A stretch of 64,000 nt of DNA from Liquidambar formosana (Eukaryota > Streptophyta > Magnoliopsida > Saxifragales > Altingiaceae). The DNA lies in the NCBI GenBank assembly GCA_039720395.1, contig CM077823.1, forward strand, positions 11,426,107-11,490,106, read 5' to 3'. Below, in pieces: positions 22,451 to 34,150 of the stretch (positions are counted from its first letter, which is position 1; each line of letters starts with the position of its first letter). The notes below the pieces were generated by a model. It searched no databases. It was given only the letters and a program-made list of their open reading frames with translations, and was not told where the DNA came from. Made by a program: the position numbers and the translations under genes.

Positions 22451-22625
22451 GGGCAAAAGAGTCGCAACAACCACAAGCCGGAGGGTAGCGAAAAGCCATA
22501 GCCTCTAAATAAAATGGTAAATAAAGCGATTAATAAATAAAAGCTGAAAATGTACAAGCGATAGGGCAAAGGGTCACAACGACCACAACCCGGAGGATAA
22601 CGAAAAGCTATAGCCTCTAAATAAA
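22451..22625. repeat. Direct repeat, two copies, period about 112 bp
   Basis: A block with AAAGAGTCGCAACAACCACA (22456 on) recurs as AAAGGGTCACAACGACCACA (22567 on), both ending in the string GCCTCTAAATAAA. No function recognised. Confidence 0.7.
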
Positions 22626-23746
22626 TAAAATAAAAATGAGAACAATCATTTTGAATGAATTTGTTCAAGTCCTTGCATTTGTCCATTCATCCAGGCATGG
22701 GGATATTCAATTAAATCCAAGAAAACTCCGCGGTAAATGGGGATTATTTTATTTTCAAGTTGATTAGGATTACCAACAAGGAAACAAGAAAAAGGTTAGT
22801 ATAAACAATATACCTGTATGCATGAACTTAACCTTGCCAAATTTGATTTTGTTTTAACATCATTTCAACTTGTTGATATGCTTAACTTTCCATTTCACAC
22901 ATCACAAATGCAAGCTTACATGCAATAAAAGAGAATAAAAATAGGTGCTAGCAACCTATTGGAATGGTTTGCATGCAAAGGGTGGTTTAGGGTCTCTCTG
23001 CCTTTAACCCACCATACAAGACTTTAGTCCCTTCACGACACGTGTTAGGAGGTCCGTGTATGTACTCGGACAAAGGTAAGGAGGGTGACAATCACATATT
23101 GGGGCTGCAATGAATAATGATATCAATAGGAAATTAAGAAAGCTTAAGAATGAATTTTAAAAGGGAAGCTCACCTAGTATAGGTGATTTCACCTTAGCTT
23201 TGATCAAGTTAGGCTTGAGTGCTCCTTTCCTGAGCTTGAAAATCCTCGTTTGAGATACTCCTTTGAAGGTTCCAAGTGTGTTTGGAAGGTGGTGGAGTGG
23301 TGGTGGACGTGGTGGAGTGAATTAGAGAAGAAATGCTTGGTAACAGTGAAGTTACCAGTCAACAGATGTGAAGTTGTCAATCAGTAGACATGAAATTGAC
23401 AGTTGTTCTGTAGTAAAACAGCAGCAGAATTTTGTGTCCCTCCTATGCTATCCCAAAGCAAAATGAGTGGTTCAACCCTTGGATTTTCCCTCAAAATCAG
23501 CCCCCTAAACTTATGAGAGAGACGACTTTTGAGAGGATGTGTGGTAAGGTTTTTGTAATGGATAAAAAGGGATTGGATTAAGGTAAAATGGATGGGTGTT
23601 TAGGCAAGAGGGGTTAGGATGATTTTAGGATGGAAAGGATGGCATGTAAGTTGGTCTTTGTGTATAAGAGATGGGTGTAAAGAGATGGGATCTAAGGGTT
23701 TTTTTTGGTCTCTAGAGGATGGATTCTTTTGGAATAAAAATGTGGA

Positions 23747-23757
23747 CTATTTATAAG
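23747..23757 (-). promoter_or_regulatory. TATA box in third LTR
   Basis: The minus strand reads CTTATAAATAG. It supports a minus-oriented LTR promoter. Confidence 0.5.
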
Positions 23758-24379
23758 GAAAATTAGACTTTTAGGGGTAAAATGGTCATTTGGAAGGGCA
23801 TTATGTTCGCATGGGACATGAAGGGCATTTGGGATTTGTTTGGTGAAGGAAATACCTCATTTGATGAGGGTAAGATGGTCCAAAAGTAGCAAAAAGGCAA
23901 TCAGCCTATCCACGCTGGCATGGTAGGCGTGGGCCACGCTGGCCTGGCAGTGTGGGCTCAAGTCCCATCCAAGAAGTTGGATTACAGCTGTAGGGGCTGT
24001 AGGGTGGCTGCAAAACCGAAAGCAAGATTTGCCCACATTAGCAGTGGGCACCAATTTTCCACATTTGTGATGATTTCTCATTTTGACTCATGGGAACTTA
24101 TGATTCTTGGGTAGTGTGCCCTACCAGATGAGGTGGGGCTACTGTGGTGGGTTAAAGGTGGTGGTCCGCCCTACTATGGGGCCGTACGATCGCACGATCG
24201 TGTTCGATCGACGATCGGATGGATTCCAACCGTTGATCTTGAATGGAGATTGAAACCTTGGGTCCTTAAACTTGGTTTGGGACCAAAAGGTGGAGTGTGT
24301 ACCCTCTAGGGTGAGATCGAATGGCTCGGATGCGAGCATGATGCTCACAGGGCTTTGTGATTAGGGTATTGTTGATCGC

Positions 24380-25500
24380 AAGCTGAATGAGGACCAATCT
24401 TCGATCAAATGGCCCTGTATTGATCTTGAGGGATTGAATTGAAGATCCAACGGTCGGTTTGACCATTGGATGAGAAATAGTGAGAAATCAAACCACTCAA
24501 AGTTGGATTAGGGGTTTGTTTTAGGGGATTTTGGGGATCGGAGGGTTTGTGCCCTCTGATTCCTAATCAAATGGTCATATATCGCTCTAGGAATATTGAA
24601 CTGAAGATCCGACGGTTGAATTGACCATCGGACCAAGGATTGTGGAAAATCAAACCACCTAGTGCTGTGTTAGGGGTTCGATTTGGGCGTTTTTTGGGGA
24701 TTGGAGGGTTTGTGCCCTCTGATTCCCAATTAAATGATCCTCGACCACTCTAAGGATATTGAATTGAAAATCCGGCGGTTGAATTGACCATCGGATCAAG
24801 GATTATTGGAAATCGAACCACCTAGTGTTGTGTTAGGGGTTTGATTTGGGCATTTGGGGATCGGAGGGTTTGTGCCCTCTGATTCCTAATCAAATGATCC
24901 TAGACCACTCTACGGATATTAAATTGAAGATCTGACGGTTGAATTGATCGTCGGATCGAGGATTGTGAGAAATCGAACCACCTAGTGCTGTATTAAGGGT
25001 TCGATTTGAAGGTTTTGGGGATTGGAGGGTTTATGCCCTCTGATTCCCAATCAAATGATCCTAGACTACTCTAGGGATATTGAATTTAAGATCCGACGGT
25101 TGAATTGATCGTCGGATCGAGGATTGTGGGAAATTGAACCACCTAGTGTTGTGTTAGGGGTTCGATTTGGGGGTTTTAGGGATCGGAGGGTTTGTGCCCT
25201 CTGATTCCCAATCAAATGATCCTAGACCACTCTAGGGATATTGAATTGAAGATTCGACAGTTGAATTGACCATCATATCAAGGATTGTGGGAAATCGAAC
25301 CACCTAGTGTTGTGTTAGGGGTTCGATTTAGGGGTTTTGGGGATCGGAGGGTTTATGCTGTCTGATTCCCAATCAAATGGTCCTAGACCACTCTAGGTAT
25401 ATTGAATTGAAGATCCGACGATTGAATTAACCATCTGATCAAGGATTGTGTGAAATCGAACCACCTAGTGCTATGTCAAGGTTTTGATTTAGGGTTTTTG
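24380..25500. repeat. 161-bp tandem repeat, six to seven copies
   Basis: The marker GGAGGGTTTRTGCCCTCTGATTC recurs at 24540, 24703, 24863, 25024, 25185 and 25346, giving a period of 160-163 bp; a degenerate copy precedes it. Each unit holds an inverted repeat, GATCCGACGGT...ACCATCGGATC, and the first degenerate copy has ATCCAA/TTGGAT in place of ATCCGA/TCGGAT. The array lies in the U3 of the third LTR. Confidence 0.85.
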
Positions 25501-25677
25501 GGCATTGTGCTCGTTCCTTGCCCTAGGGCCTCGGAAGTTGAACTGGGGAGATGGCTTGTCCTAGTGGGTAGGATAAGGTGAATAAAGTTAGGTATGGAGT
25601 GTGTTCAACCTAATTGTATTGTTGACGGGTTGATTGATTTTGTTCGGAGGCGGCCCGGCAAAATTTGGGTGTCCACA

Positions 25678-25796
25678 TATGAAAATCAATTTCATGGCAT
25701 GCCCATGCATGAATACAAACCGACAAAATCCAATAATACATGTACTACCAAAGTATTAAACCATTAATACTTTACTTAAAAATTACGGGTGTTACA
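25678..25796 (-). repeat. Fragment of a fourth LTR (U3 start)
   Basis: The minus strand starts TGTAACACCCGTAATTTTTAAG at 25796, a typical Ty3/gypsy LTR beginning. Only about 120 bp is present before the third LTR begins, so the third element probably inserted here. Confidence 0.5.
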
Positions 25797-26909
25797 GCTT
25801 GAACTACTAACACTGGTTGGTTGACTTGGATTGGCTTGGCTTGTGTAATCCATACAAAAACGCTTCCTCACAAAAAGCACTAAAATAGAGGACACAAATT
25901 CGAATCTGCAAGAAACAGGATGCTATGTGTTGACTAGCTAAAAGCTCAAATACTAGCTAGATCTTAGTTGGAGCTGCCCTTTCCCCAATCAACTTCAAAT
26001 TCCAAAATCCTTAGCAGCGAACCCAATTGAGTTTAAATATTGGTATAGCTACAATCATGGAAAAAATAGGTCATTCTCACTTTAAAATTACCAAAGATCA
26101 AAGCAGCAAAAGTAAAGATATAAATGTAATGAGTAATTTAGAAAAAGGCAATATTTAGCTTGAACATGGAACAATATATAACACTTGGTGGTCACCTGAG
26201 CCCGTTTCAGTTTTTTATCCTTTTTCAAACTCCTTTCATTCTAGGAGTGTTTTAGGAGTCAAATTAACTCTGATTTTGATGAAATAAATGCCAAAACGAC
26301 CGTGTTTCGATGATGAATACATTTTTAAACATTTTAGGACAAAAACTACTTATTATGGGTACATGGTTAGGTTTTACAAAGGTGGTTAACTACTATGCAC
26401 TACCATTGCAAAGCATAAACATGAATATAGGATTGAACCAAATGCTTTCCAAACCAAAATTAAACATTTAAAAACACTTTTGGGGATAAAATGATGATTA
26501 ATTAAAGTCAATTTGAGGAGAATTGATCAGTAATTATTAGCCGAATTGAGCCAACCCGAAGTGGGTCAATTAACCAACTTGAACTATATTGAGCCATTTT
26601 AATCCTAAACCATTGATTCATCAAATTGAACCTAGAAACACCTCATATGCATCAATATGAACTCCAATTGACAATTTGAAGATCATTTCAAGGTCAAATG
26701 AAAAGTGTGTAACCTAAAATATGATTATACCCCTCAAGTCACAAAAGTTCTTATTAACCCTCAAGATCAACTCCAAATTGAACCAAAATTCATACCTATT
26801 ATCTTTATGACTCTAAAAGCCTAATGCAAGTGACTAGACTCGAAAACAAAACAAAAACCTACATGGAATGAAAAACCCTAGTAAGGAGGTGCAAAAATGG
26901 GGTGTGACA
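25797..26909 (-). repeat. Fragment of a fifth LTR, same family as the outer LTR
   Basis: Minus strand starts TGTCACACCCCATTTTTGC at 26909. The stretch 26190-26909 is colinear with 20450-21242 of the outer LTR (shared ACATTTTAGGACAAAAA and GGTTAGGTTTTACAAAGGTGG). A TATA-like ATATATT is near 26173-26180. 25797-26180 has no match I can see in the outer LTR. Confidence 0.65.
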
Positions 26910-27045
26910 ATACATATTAGTGTAATCACACTACCTTCAAAATGGTTGACTATATCTATCTATGGTCGACTATATTGCATACATTAGTGTAATCACATTG
27001 CCTTCAAAATGGTCTACTATATCAATTTCTGGTCGACTATATTCA
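26910..27045. repeat. Tandem duplication, two copies of about 70 bp
   Basis: Both copies contain ATTAGTGTAATCACA, CCTTCAAAATGGT and GGTCGACTATATT. Confidence 0.75.
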
Positions 27046-28955
27046 TTAGCATTGTGATGTACCATATTATCTAATGCCTTCAAATTAGTCGATTGAAGGG
27101 ATAGACCAATTTAAATGTGGACATATCATTAAACACAAAAAATAATAATAATAATAATAAAACTTCTATTTGCCATTGATAAAGTTAGAAATTACATACA
27201 TCCATGATGTGGGTTTTGAGTATCAACAATGTTGATTCAATCAAACCCCAATTTACAATCCAAAAGAGTTAATTACAACATGTTCAAAATACACTTAAAA
27301 CACAATACAGCAGCATCAAGATTGTCAACACTTGGACAATGATTCTCCACTCCATGGACCTAGGTAAAATGGAATTACATCTCCTACCAACATGCACTAT
27401 ATCTCCAGTGAATATGGAAGTGAATATGGAAGACGCATCGTTATCATTGATATGCACACCATCTATAGGCTCACACCAAACAAGAACTTGAAATCATGGC
27501 TATTACGTTCCTACAAATGGTGAACAAGGTTAAAAGATGCACATTATCACAAAGTGAACCATTCTCATATTTGAAACATTGCATAGTACTTACAATGTAT
27601 CTAGGGCATGAGTAGAATAAACAAAATTTACTATGTGCCTTGTACGATATTTTCAAAATAGCTCGGCATCTACAATCACACAACATTGATTTTGCTCTCA
27701 AACAGTTGGGTGGGGTTGGATTGGTCGTAGATGATATTCGTACTATAGTTGTCCACCTACAATAAACTTAAATAAATGTATGAACTAGTTACAATGGCAT
27801 ATTACTTAAAAACTCAACTTTCATCAATTCAGTATGGTATACGAAATAAGCATTATATATATATGGGAAAATGCACAACAAAAATCCTAATCCAAGTTAT
27901 GGATTCTCAAATCATCTTGGTTAGGAACATATAGTACATGAAACAACCACATTAAACAATTAATATCAGTTTCAACTCAAACTTATTCTAACATTTGCAT
28001 AAAACGGGCTCCGAACAACAAATCAATTTATGCAAACATTATGGTTAGAGGTCAAGTTCAATGTTATTGACTGTTATTCAAAATTTTGTGTTTATGTGGG
28101 TGTATTTGCTTCATTTTTGTCAATTAAGTTTTCAAATTATGCCCAACACCTGATGGGTTCTCTTTACAAAATTCCAAATTGTTTAGGCACACAAATATGG
28201 AAAGTGCAACGAAAAGAAAGACCAAATGATTATTTTTAATGAAGACTAAATGATTATCGAACTGTCAACTGCTCTGGTTTGCTCCTCATTTAACTCACCC
28301 CATTATTTGACTGAAATCTCTCAAGGGTGTTTTTTGGAACAACTTCAAGAAATAAATAACTCTAATTGCCACTAATTTCTATTGGCATATTTCAGAAATA
28401 TTATTAGAGATAAAAGGAAAAAAGGGGAAAAAAAAAGGTATAAATGAATATACATTATCTGTCACTGAATGCTTGTCTTTCAACCTCTAGAATGGCCCTC
28501 CCTAACTTCTCCCTGAAAGCAGATGATATCTACTTCTTTGATAGCAAAATTACGCAAGAGTTTGGAACCCCAAACATGATCTGAAGGCTTATATCAAAGT
28601 ATTACATAAAAACTTAATTATAAGTCATTCTCCAAAGTTGCTTCCAAACACACCCGAAGGCCTAAGATATAAGTCATTCCCCAAACATGTTTGCAGAAAC
28701 ATGGGTTTTAGTTAAAACCCATAATCTTTCATGGAATGTATAAAATTTTCATCAAATATACTTTGTTTTACTATATTTGCAATGCATCATTCCCTTTGTT
28801 CTGTTTTATTGCACTTTTATATTACATTTTTTATTAAATTGATAAAATAAAATACAAATCATTTCGATTGGACACATACCTGGGTAAGTCTAGGGCAAGA
28901 TAGATGTTGATGTTGAATGGCGAGGTTAAGGGAAGATGTTCGTTTCTACAACCAA
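27046..28955. other. Anonymous AT-rich intergenic DNA
   Basis: Includes an (AAT)n run at 27140-27160. Short frames on both strands (such as 27471-27701 minus and 28030-28239 plus) show no domain or codon bias. No gene is recognised. Confidence 0.5.
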
Positions 28956-29340
28956 CTGATTGTCGAGGAGAAATAACCTAGGATCGTCGAGGTCGATGTG
29001 AGAGAATGTCGGATCATCGGCAAGTTTGAAAATGTGGGTTCTCTGACGACGTAGATGATGGTTTATAGCCCAAGCAATCGTCAACGAGAGAGAGAGGGAA
29101 TCTCAAATTTCTCCTGATTGTATGATTTGAGCAATAGGAGCTAGGGTTTGTATGATTTAAGGAAAAGGCATGTGTGAGGGTATTGTGGGATTGTCGGCAA
29201 GTTTGAAAACGTGGGATCTCTGATAGTCCAAGCAGTCATCGACGAGAGGTAGAGGGATCCTCAAATTTCTATGTGATCGTATGATTTGAGCAATAGGAGT
29301 TGGGTTTGTTTGATTTGAGGAAAGGGCATGTGTGAGGGTA
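28956..29340. repeat. Tandem duplication of about 180 bp
   Basis: Two copies share TCGGCAAGTTTGAAAA, GTATGATTTGAGCAATAGGAG and GGCATGTGTGAGGGTATTGTGGG (last string near 29167 and 29324). Confidence 0.7.
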
Positions 29341-29545
29341 TTGTGGGAATTTGATCCATGTTGGGCATCACTTTCTTGACTTTGCCAAACATGGGAATGG
29401 GAATGGTAAAGGGAATCTTGCTTTCCATACCCACCAACCAAACGTCGGAATGGGTTTCAATATCTCACATTCCCATTCCCAAGTAATGGCCCATTCCCAA
29501 GAATCACATTCTCAACCCGCGAACCAAACTCCCCCGTAGGGCCTA
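29340..29545. mobile_element. Possible truncated TIR element (one end)
   Basis: The minus strand from about 29540 reads GGGGGAGTTTGGTTCGCGGG and then GGGAATG-type repeats pairing with CATTCCCATTCCC. Such ends are common in plant PIF/hAT MITEs. No second terminus or target duplication was found. Confidence 0.3.
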
Positions 29546-29773
29546 TTGTAAAAGTACTCTTATACTTAGGAGCTATGGCCAAAATTCCAACAAAAATAAA
29601 AATAAAATTCAAACATAAACAAAATTAGGAACGACACACCAAATCAAATCGGATTAGCATGAAACTATGTAGGAGGACTCCCCTCCCTTAGTCAATCAAA
29701 ATGGACGGATGAAACCCTTGTTGACATTAGCATCTTACAGCTGACATTAACGAGGGTGGTGAGGCTATTCTTC

Positions 29774-29790
29774 ATGCTTTGATACCAAGT
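29774..29790 (-). other. Possible copia-type primer binding site remnant
   Basis: The minus strand reads TTGGTATCAAAGCATG, close to the TGGTATCAGAGC that pairs with initiator tRNA-Met in Ty1/copia elements. A TG follows where an LTR end would be, but I cannot delimit an LTR. Confidence 0.3.
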
Positions 29791-31253
29791 TGATTTTGTG
29801 TGTAGAGTGAGAAACAAAGAAGAAGAAGGAGAAGAAATAAAAAATAAAAGAGAGTGAGAGTGATAGAGAGAGAGAGAGAAGGAGAGAAGGGAAGGGAGTG
29901 AAAATTAGGGTTCTTGCCCTTGTTATTTACTATTCATTCTAGTATGAGTATAATAACATTAATGTCCTTCAACTCACCACAGAAAAATAAAAAATGCAAC
30001 TAACAAACTAGCAACTTTCCGACAATGTCTGTAGTGTAGTTTTTCATTTTGAAACTAGAAAAAAGCTCTACAAACAATTTAAAGGCTAGATTGTCATCCT
30101 TTTTCATAATTAAACAAAACAATTGGTATGTTAGGAGCAATTGGTATATCCGTATATATGAAGAGCTATTAATATATTTAAAAGGAAAATCAAGACAACA
30201 GAACCCTTGTGTAGTAAGAGGACCTAAACACAAAAAGGTGTTGTGTTGGCCATGTAGAGATGTTTTAATAATAATTTCATGAACATGAGAATCATTCAAA
30301 TTGACAATGAGGTTGTTTATGAGAAACAAAATGAGAATTGTTGGATCTTGGAGATGATGGTCATGATAAGCAAAGGACAAAAGGCATAGTTTTTTGTGTG
30401 ATGTTAAGGGCATCATGCCTTTTATTATCATTGTCAAATTCCTTTTTCCAATAAATTAGAACGCCATAATGATCACTCGTTGGACAAACCAACTGACCTC
30501 TCTCTTTCTCCATTAAATCAGGTGGATTCAACCACTTTTCTAAAACCTATGTGTGACTTTCAATAGCAATTAAGTTCAATTATAATAGTAATATCCCTTT
30601 ATGTAGGTTAATTCATGAACAAAGCTACTGATCTACTCAAGCATATCAACACCATAATAGAAATGAAATAACATAATTACTTGAAATTGACTAACCTCGC
30701 TGTAACAATCCTGTTTTTTTCTTACGTAAAAGTTGAACCAAAGATACAAAATAATTTTCTATATGGCTTAGTTCATTATTCAAAACAATCTAAGTCGATA
30801 AATTTAAAAGCCACAGTGATTCTATAAAAAATACATATATAGTCAAAGTAGAAACTTAAATGTGGAAACTTTTTTCTCTAAAAAATGAAATTACTTGTGA
30901 CAACATAAGACCACCACAATAATTATAAACAATCTGACATCTTGTTTAAAATTGATTGAATTTAATCTACTGATCCCATTTTATTTAACTTCACATACAT
31001 CACCACAATTCATATATTACAAATAATTTTCAACCCTTTTTACCACAATTTAAGCAAATACAGGGTGTGTTTCCCACTCAATTTTCAACCCTTTTTATGG
31101 CTAGATTCATAGATTGACCATTTGACCTTCCTCTAGATTTTAGAATGGGTTTGTCTGTTGCCACCCCACAAATTACTCCCTACCCCTCGCTTTTTACCTT
31201 TGAAAATTTTTAAAATTTTTAAAATTTAAAAGATTTACCAGACACAACCCACA
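29791..31253. other. Anonymous intergenic DNA
   Basis: GA-rich microsatellite at 29810-29905 (AGAAGAAGAAGG, GAGAGAGAGA). The frame on the minus strand at 30000-30437 (145 residues) has no recognisable domain. Nothing else identified. Confidence 0.4.
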
Positions 31254-31380
31254 CTTGCCCCACAATTTGCTCTACTATGTGCATTTAGGAGGGTTTCAAT
31301 TTTTAGGGTTTAACCATATCCCTAGGTCCCACAACCTTACCCTCCTAAATGCACATAGTAGGGCAAAGTATGGGACAAGG
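31254..31380. mobile_element. Foldback MITE, copy 1
   Basis: Arms of about 40 bp: CTACTATGTGCATTTAGGAGGG (31272-31293) is the exact reverse complement of the string at 31340-31361, and matching extends outward with a few mismatches. The central part (GGTTTAACCATATCCCTAGG) recurs inverted near 53975-54020. No clear target duplication. Confidence 0.65.
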
Positions 31381-31748
31381 TAGCATTACCATTCTTAACA
31401 CACCTCAACCCCAACTAATGGCCCCTATTGCCCTGTAACCACCCCTCACCTCCTTTATCATGATTCGGTCAAACAAGATCACCAATATCAAATCATAGAG
31501 GTCAATACACCCCTGTATAACATATGACCATTTTATGGTTACAAATATTAGGACACTTGTCCACATGAATCGCCAATAAATATGGATCGTGTAGTATGGA
31601 AGATAGCATACTGAATGTGATTAAATTTATGCTATATCCAAGTCGGTTCTTCTTTATGCTTCTAGCATGAAGCTAACTTTATGGTTTGCAAGAACCTTAT
31701 GCTTTATGGAAGCCCTTTAAGACGGGGTCTGGATGTCTTAAGTTAATC

Positions 31749-31929
31749 GCACTCATAGGTGAAAAACTTGATACCATATGAGTTACTTAAAGCAACTACA
31801 CTCATAGGTGAAAAACTTTATACCGTATGAGTTACTTAAAGCGACTGCACTCATAGGTGAAAACTTTATACCGTATGATACTGCACTCATAGGTGAAAAC
31901 TTTATACCGTATGAGTTACTTAAAGCGAA
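31749..31929. repeat. Tandem repeat, about 50-bp unit, four copies
   Basis: Units read CACTCATAGGTGAAAAACTT followed by TATACCGTATGAGTTACTTAAAGCG; the third unit is shortened. It lies downstream of the copia pol end on the minus strand, so it may belong to that element's 3' region. Confidence 0.8.
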
Positions 31930-32171
31930 ACTGAATGCTTTAAGTATGATATTGTATGCCTTTAATAAAAACCTGCCATAAAGAAACAAATATATGCAAA
32001 ATATGGCAGAAAATAATCATAGCATTATGAGTTTTCATGTGAAAATAAATTTTATAACAGTTACACCCGATAACTGTATGGGTTGCCTATGTATCTTTAG
32101 TAGGATCAAGTTAAAACATTGTCCATTTTACATTAAAAAAATTCCCACTAACTTTTACATGAAAACTCCCA

Positions 32172-32341
32172 CTAGCTAAAAATATCAAAAGACTCAACTA
32201 TCCCCATGTTAGTGACATGATTCTTGAACATTAGCATATGTAATCCTTCAGTAAGTGGATCTATCAACATTGCCTCAGTTCCAATGTGTTCAATTGCAAT
32301 TTCCTTATTGCGTACTTTATCCCTAGCAAGCAAATACTTAA
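32172..32341 (-). pseudogene. pol: Ty1/copia pol C-terminus (RNase H end)
   Basis: Reads YLLARDKVRNKEIAIEHIG and then DPLTEGLHMLMFKNHV, the standard end of copia RNase H, with a stop at 32172. It is the direct continuation of the frame at 34151 onward once the solo LTR and one copy of CTTAA are removed. Confidence 0.85.
32337..32341. repeat. Target-site duplication (left), CTTAA
   Basis: CTTAA before the solo LTR is repeated at 34151-34155 directly after it. Confidence 0.85.
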
Positions 32342-34150
32342 TGTAGACACCCCATTTTGTACCACCTAATAATTCTAAAATCCTTTTTATCCCAATGATG
32401 ATAATTATTGTTTGACCTAAAGCACGTGAAATAATCCCGAGCTGGCCCACGGAATCACAGCAAGACTTCAGCAAAATTGCACAAAGAACCCACGCGTACG
32501 CATCCCCACTGGATGAGTACGCATCATGCGTACGCAATCACTTGAGTTGCGTACGCACCTTACCTTATTCTTCTGAAATCGAATCTCTCTGTCTGTGAGG
32601 ACTGTCCAACCCGAGAGTTAGAGTCCATTCGGGATAGGGAAGGGAGAGCAATCCGGGGAGGGACTCCCAGGAACCCTAGCAAACCTTATGAATATACCAC
32701 TATAATTCAGAAAAGGGGGAGACAAAAAAGAGAGAGGCAAGAAACCACTTTTGATACTAAGAGAGAGAATTGCTGGAAGGAGGGTTGTGATTCCAAAGGA
32801 CTACAAAGGAGGATTGATCGAAACCGAAGGCGAATAAACCTGAGGGTAACCTTTTATCGATTTCTATTTAGTTTCAAGAATTATGGTTATGCGTGATTGA
32901 AGTAATATTGGTATAATCATATACATGCTGGTTGATGTGTGTTATTTATTTATTATGCATGATTTAAAAGAGTAGGGTTGTTAAAGAGTGAAATCCGTCA
33001 TAATTCAGTAGCAGTTTTCTAAAACCAGCGATCGTATTTTAATCATAACTCTCGACTCCGAAGTCAGAATTGGATGAAATTGCTCTTCTTAGAAAGATGA
33101 TTCAATTCTCTACAATTTTGTATTTCACAAGTTTTGTCCAATTCCGACGTTTTCATACTAAAAAACGCGATTGAAGTTTCTGCTTTTGCAAAGTGACGAA
33201 AATCATTTTTCTTTTTTTGTCTCTCTTTTGTTTATTCGATCTCATTGTGCATGATTATGGGTGAAATATGATGTTAGAATGCATGCTTAGAATAAATAAG
33301 TTGTATAGTTATTGTTTAGCATGCCATGATAGTGGAGCAAGGTAAATCTGGATAGGACCGACTGCCCATTTATTATTGTTATTGTCAAACGATGATGTTA
33401 ACATTGATATGTTAGGCAAACATTCTCTTTTCGGATTTCGTAGTGTTGATACTTGTTTGTAGTATTCCAAATATCTAGTTTTAGAGTTAGTTTGTGTTGT
33501 TTTCTATTTTCTAGAATCTGGAATATGCCTACGGGTTGCGTATGCATTCAGTATGGTTGCGTACGCACCCCATTAAGGCAGACAATCCTCTGTTCTTCAG
33601 GGTTTTTTACATGATAGTGGTTAGGGGGTTTTATTTCTTAATTATTACTATTTGGAATGCATGTGGATTATTCGAGCAAGGCTAACAGAATTGCAGATAC
33701 ATGAATAAGGGTACGTACGTAACTGGCATAGATGCGTACGCACCATGTTGATTGCAGGAAGCAAGCCTATTCTCTAGTTTTGATTCTGTTTAGCCTTGTT
33801 ATATTATTCCTGGGTTATATATTCTGCATATTTCATCCATTGTTGCATGATATAATTATTGGATGTTTTAGGGTTGATTTTGATTGAATGACAATTTAAT
33901 TATGGCCAATAGTTATGTGTGGGGGCCGGTTTTGACCGAGCATTGTCAGGTGCCTACACCTTCCCGATGATGTACCCTAACTCTGAACCCGAATCTCTGG
34001 TTATGACAAGCTGGACCCTGCTAGGGTTCATTGTTCCCAAATAGTAACTGGGTGGCGACTCCTCTTCGTGATTAGTCTTTCGAGGCTAATTGCATATTCT
34101 CGAACCATCGCGGTGGTTGAAATACTTCTCTTTAAGGCGTGGTGCTCACA
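32342..34150 (+). mobile_element. Solo LTR (Ty3/gypsy type) inserted in copia RNase H
   Basis: 1809 bp, starting TGTAGACACCCCATTTTG and ending GGTGCTCACA, flanked by CTTAA on both sides, with no internal element region. It results from recombination between two LTRs after insertion. It carries at least four perfect TGCGTACGCA palindromes (32527-32536, 32548-32557, 33558-33567, 33733-33742) plus variants. The U5 end contains GGGTGGCGACTCCTC (34050 on), similar to the GGAGTCGCCACC block of the other Tat LTRs read on the opposite strand. Confidence 0.9.

Larger units (their letters stand above)
21243..25677 (-). repeat. Partial LTR of a third minus-oriented element, cut by the outer element
   Basis: The right edge is an LTR terminus (minus strand TGTGGACACCCAAATTTTGCC at 25677) with no polypurine tract beside it, so this is a 5' or solo LTR. 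A TATA box (CTTATAAATAG, minus) lies at 23747-23757. Upstream of it are a CCACGC/GCGTGG cluster (23910-23950), a CGATCG cluster (24184-24217) and a 161-bp tandem repeat. The left edge coincides with the end of the outer LTR, so I infer that the outer element inserted into this LTR. Its other half is not in the window. How far left of about 22.9 kb true LTR sequence extends is unclear. Confidence 0.55.

Noticed and set aside
24184..24217. CGATCG-rich patch as a bacterial-type operator
   Set aside because: It sits in a plant LTR U3; treated as part of the palindrome cluster observation only.
30000..30437. 145-residue minus-strand open frame
   Set aside because: No recognisable domain or neighbour support; AT-rich region where such lengths occur by chance.
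32560..34130. Coding gene inside the solo LTR
   Set aside because: No frame of useful length; both borders are LTR termini with a perfect target duplication.
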